Part shown: in pieces, positions 26,938-28,449 of the stretch | Position numbering within the stretch: the stretch's first letter is position 1 | Layout: each line of letters opens with the position of its first letter | Source of the DNA: Eimeria necatrix | Taxonomy: Eukaryota > Apicomplexa > Conoidasida > Eucoccidiorida > Eimeriidae | Assembly (NCBI RefSeq): GCF_000499385.1 | Contig: NW_013654344.1 | Location: forward strand, 1 to 28,449 | Direction: 5' to 3' | Length of the DNA: 28,449 nucleotides | Program-made: the position numbers and the translations under genes | Notes under the pieces: model-generated | Seen by the model: the letters and a program-made list of their open reading frames with translations, nothing else | Databases searched by the model: none | What the model was told of the DNA's origin: nothing

Positions 26938-28449
26938 ATGCGCGTCTCCGCAGCTTCTTTTCGCTTCTCGCCGTTGGGGCTTTCCCTGCTGCTGCTGCTG
27001 CAGCAGCTGCTGCTGCTGCGCTGCGGCTGCCCCGCCGCGGCCAGCAGCACGGCGAACAAGGAGCCCGAGCCGCGCTGGCCAGCAGCAGCAGACACGCTGA
27101 CGAGTTACAACTCGGACGTGTTGAGTTCTTACGAGCAGAGCTTCCCGCCCTCAGTTTCCTTCAGTGCCGCGTCCCCGACAGCAGCAGCAGCAGCAGCAGC
27201 AGCAGGAGCAGCAGCAGAGCCTGGGGCCCCCGAGGAGGCCCCCTCGCTGCCCAACTTGGGGGCCCTGCCTCGGAGGGGCCGCAGCAAGCTGGGGGTTTCT
27301 CTGTTGGCGCTGCTGGTGGCTGCGGGGCTGCTGGCGGGGGTGCGGGGCGGGGGCGTGTTGGCAGGGCGTGGGGGTTTCGGGCCTGGGAGCAGCAGCAGCA
27401 GCAGCAGCAGCGGGAGCAGCAGCAGCAGCGGAATCAGCGGCGCGAGCAGCAGCAGCGGCGAGGGCGCGGCGAGCAGCAGCAGCGCCGCAGAAGAAGACTA
27501 CGAGGCGCTGCTGGAGGCAGTGGGCAGCTTGCAGGCGGTGATGGGGGACAAGAGCGACTGCGCAGCAGCAGACACGCTGGTGGCGCGGCTGGAGGCGCTG
27601 CAGCAGCAGCAGCAGCAGCAGCAGCGCAGCAGCAGCAGCGAGGGCGCGTTCGTGGGGGAGCTGCAGGAGCTGGTGGTGGAGCTGCAGCAGCGGACGCTGG
27701 AGCGGCTGCGGTTCGTGCAGCGGGAAGCTGGCTTTCTGAGTCACAGCATAGACTTCAAAGCTTCTGCTGCTGCTGCACTAGCAGCAGCAGCAGCAACGGA
27801 GCCGCTGCGGGTGGAGCTGGCGCTGACGGAGCAGCTGGCCCGCGCGGCCAAGTGGGACTACAGCATGCTGGGGTCTTTGCTGCAGGCGGCGGAGCAGCTG
27901 ACGGAGGGGCTGCCAGCAGCAGCAGCAGCAGCAGCAGCAGCACTGCATGCGCTGGCTCGCCGTGCTGCTTCTGCTGAGGCTGTCTTCGCCCGAGTGCAGC
28001 AAAGCCACCAGCAGGCCGCTCGCTGGGCCGAAGTGGCTGCGCCCGCGCAGCTGGCCAGCTTCCGCCTCGAAGCTGCTGCGCTGCTGCTGCAGCTCGACCA
28101 GGCCCTCGTGGACTTGGACTACATGGCTGCATGCGGGGGCCCCCACTTGCTGCAGCTCGCGGGGGCCCTCCGGAGGGCCCACGAGGCCCGCGCCGAGGCG
28201 GACCTTCTGAGGGCCTCCTTGGCTCGCGAGAAGAGGCCCGTGAGGGCCCTCTCGCATCTCCAGCGTCTCCGCCACTTCTGCGCAGTGGCCGAGGAGGCCT
28301 TCCTCGAGGCGGAGCAGTTCGGGGCCCCCCCGGACTCCCCGGGGCCCTCGGGGGCCCCCGGGGGGCCCCCGGGGACCCCGGGGGGCCCCGCGGAGGAGCG
28401 GGGGGGCCCCGCGGAGGAGCGGGGGGCCCCCGGGGAGGAGGGGGGGGCC
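26938..28449 (+). CDS. Hypothetical secretory/membrane protein with helical repeats, 3' partial
   Basis: An uninterrupted frame of 504 codons runs from ATG 26938 to the window end with no stop or intron. The N-terminus (MRVSAASFRFSPLGLSLLLL, then a Gln/Leu stretch to CGCPAAAS) looks like a signal peptide or anchor of about 36 residues. A second hydrophobic segment, LGVSLLALLVAAGLLAGV (about 118-135), follows the basic RRGRSK, so the protein may be membrane-anchored. Then come Ser and Gln runs. A long, mostly helical region (about 180-460) follows, rich in Ala, Leu, Glu, Arg and Gln, with segments such as VGELQELVVELQQRTLERLR and LLLQLDQALVDLDYMAA. This composition suits coiled coils or helical bundles. 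From about 461 it turns into Gly/Pro repeats of the GGGGCCCC type. I do not recognise a family. Coding potential is strong because the frame survives 1.5 kb of GC-rich sequence. Confidence 0.72.
   Translation, partial: MRVSAASFRFSPLGLSLLLLLQQLLLLRCGCPAAASSTANKEPEPRWPAAADTLTSYNSDVLSSYEQSFPPSVSFSAASPTAAAAAAAAGAAAEPGAPEEAPSLPNLGALPRRGRSKLGVSLLALLVAAGLLAGVRGGGVLAGRGGFGPGSSSSSSSSGSSSSSGISGASSSSGEGAASSSSAAEEDYEALLEAVGSLQAVMGDKSDCAAADTLVARLEALQQQQQQQQRSSSSEGAFVGELQELVVELQQRTLERLRFVQREAGFLSHSIDFKASAAAALAAAAATEPLRVELALTEQLARAAKWDYSMLGSLLQAAEQLTEGLPAAAAAAAAALHALARRAASAEAVFARVQQSHQQAARWAEVAAPAQLASFRLEAAALLLQLDQALVDLDYMAACGGPHLLQLAGALRRAHEARAEADLLRASLAREKRPVRALSHLQRLRHFCAVAEEAFLEAEQFGAPPDSPGPSGAPGGPPGTPGGPAEERGGPAEERGAPGEEGGA
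28320..28449 (+). repeat. GGGGCCCC-type minisatellite at the end of the window
   Basis: A tandem G/C-rich array giving Gly, Pro, Ala and Glu repeats (GGPAEER units) in the frame of the last gene. It runs off the window edge. Confidence 0.8.

Noticed and set aside
26430..27095. Minus-strand 221-codon frame
   Set aside because: It overlaps the start of the intact + strand gene, has no recognisable motif, and its composition fits a chance frame in GC-rich DNA.

Overview
The window looks like nuclear DNA of a coccidian apicomplexan, most likely an Eimeria species. Four signs agree: very dense CAG/CTG trinucleotide tracts that give Gln, Ala and Ser runs inside otherwise conserved proteins; many interstitial copies of the telomere-type heptamer CCCTAAA/TTTAGGG; GGGGGCCCCC-type minisatellites; and proteins close to apicomplexan families, such as a Toxoplasma/Plasmodium-like class I aldolase. 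No tRNA, rRNA, CRISPR array or transposase was seen.

Layout from left to right. (1) 2-2552 (+): poly(A)-binding protein, 5' end outside the window, with one apparent frameshift. (2) 4499-6142 (-): fructose-bisphosphate aldolase in three exons, the first being only the ATG. (3) 8397-12167 (+): a long low-complexity protein with an UPF0301/AlgH (DUF179) domain. (4) 13803-14785 (-): a small two-exon RRM protein. (5) 16551-21422 (-): a seven-exon calcineurin-type phosphoesterase resembling acid sphingomyelinase and endopolyphosphatase, with one apparent frameshift. (6) 22222-25344 (+): a seven-exon DUF3429-like membrane protein made largely of micro-exons. (7) about 25705-25995 (-): a decayed protein-kinase-like relic. 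(8) 26938 to the window end (+): an intronless secretory or membrane protein of unknown family. Genes 1/2 and 3/4 are convergent; 2/3 and 5/6 are divergent. These are independent housekeeping-type genes and no joint pathway is evident.

The most interesting structure concerns the repeats. Genes 4, 5 and 6 were reassembled by hand from splice sites, phase and family motifs. In that model, 9 of the 15 introns in the window carry CCCTAAA/TTTAGGG arrays, often a few bases from a splice site, and two introns carry both orientations facing each other. CAG tracts mostly lie in exons in sense, while introns tend to read CTG in sense and to end in CTGCAG acceptors. A palindrome, GTGTAC[G/A]TACAC, recurs about ten times. 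A TAGC-type satellite separates genes 3 and 4.

All exon coordinates are manual predictions from consensus GT/AG sites and reading-frame phase; no transcript evidence or database search was available.
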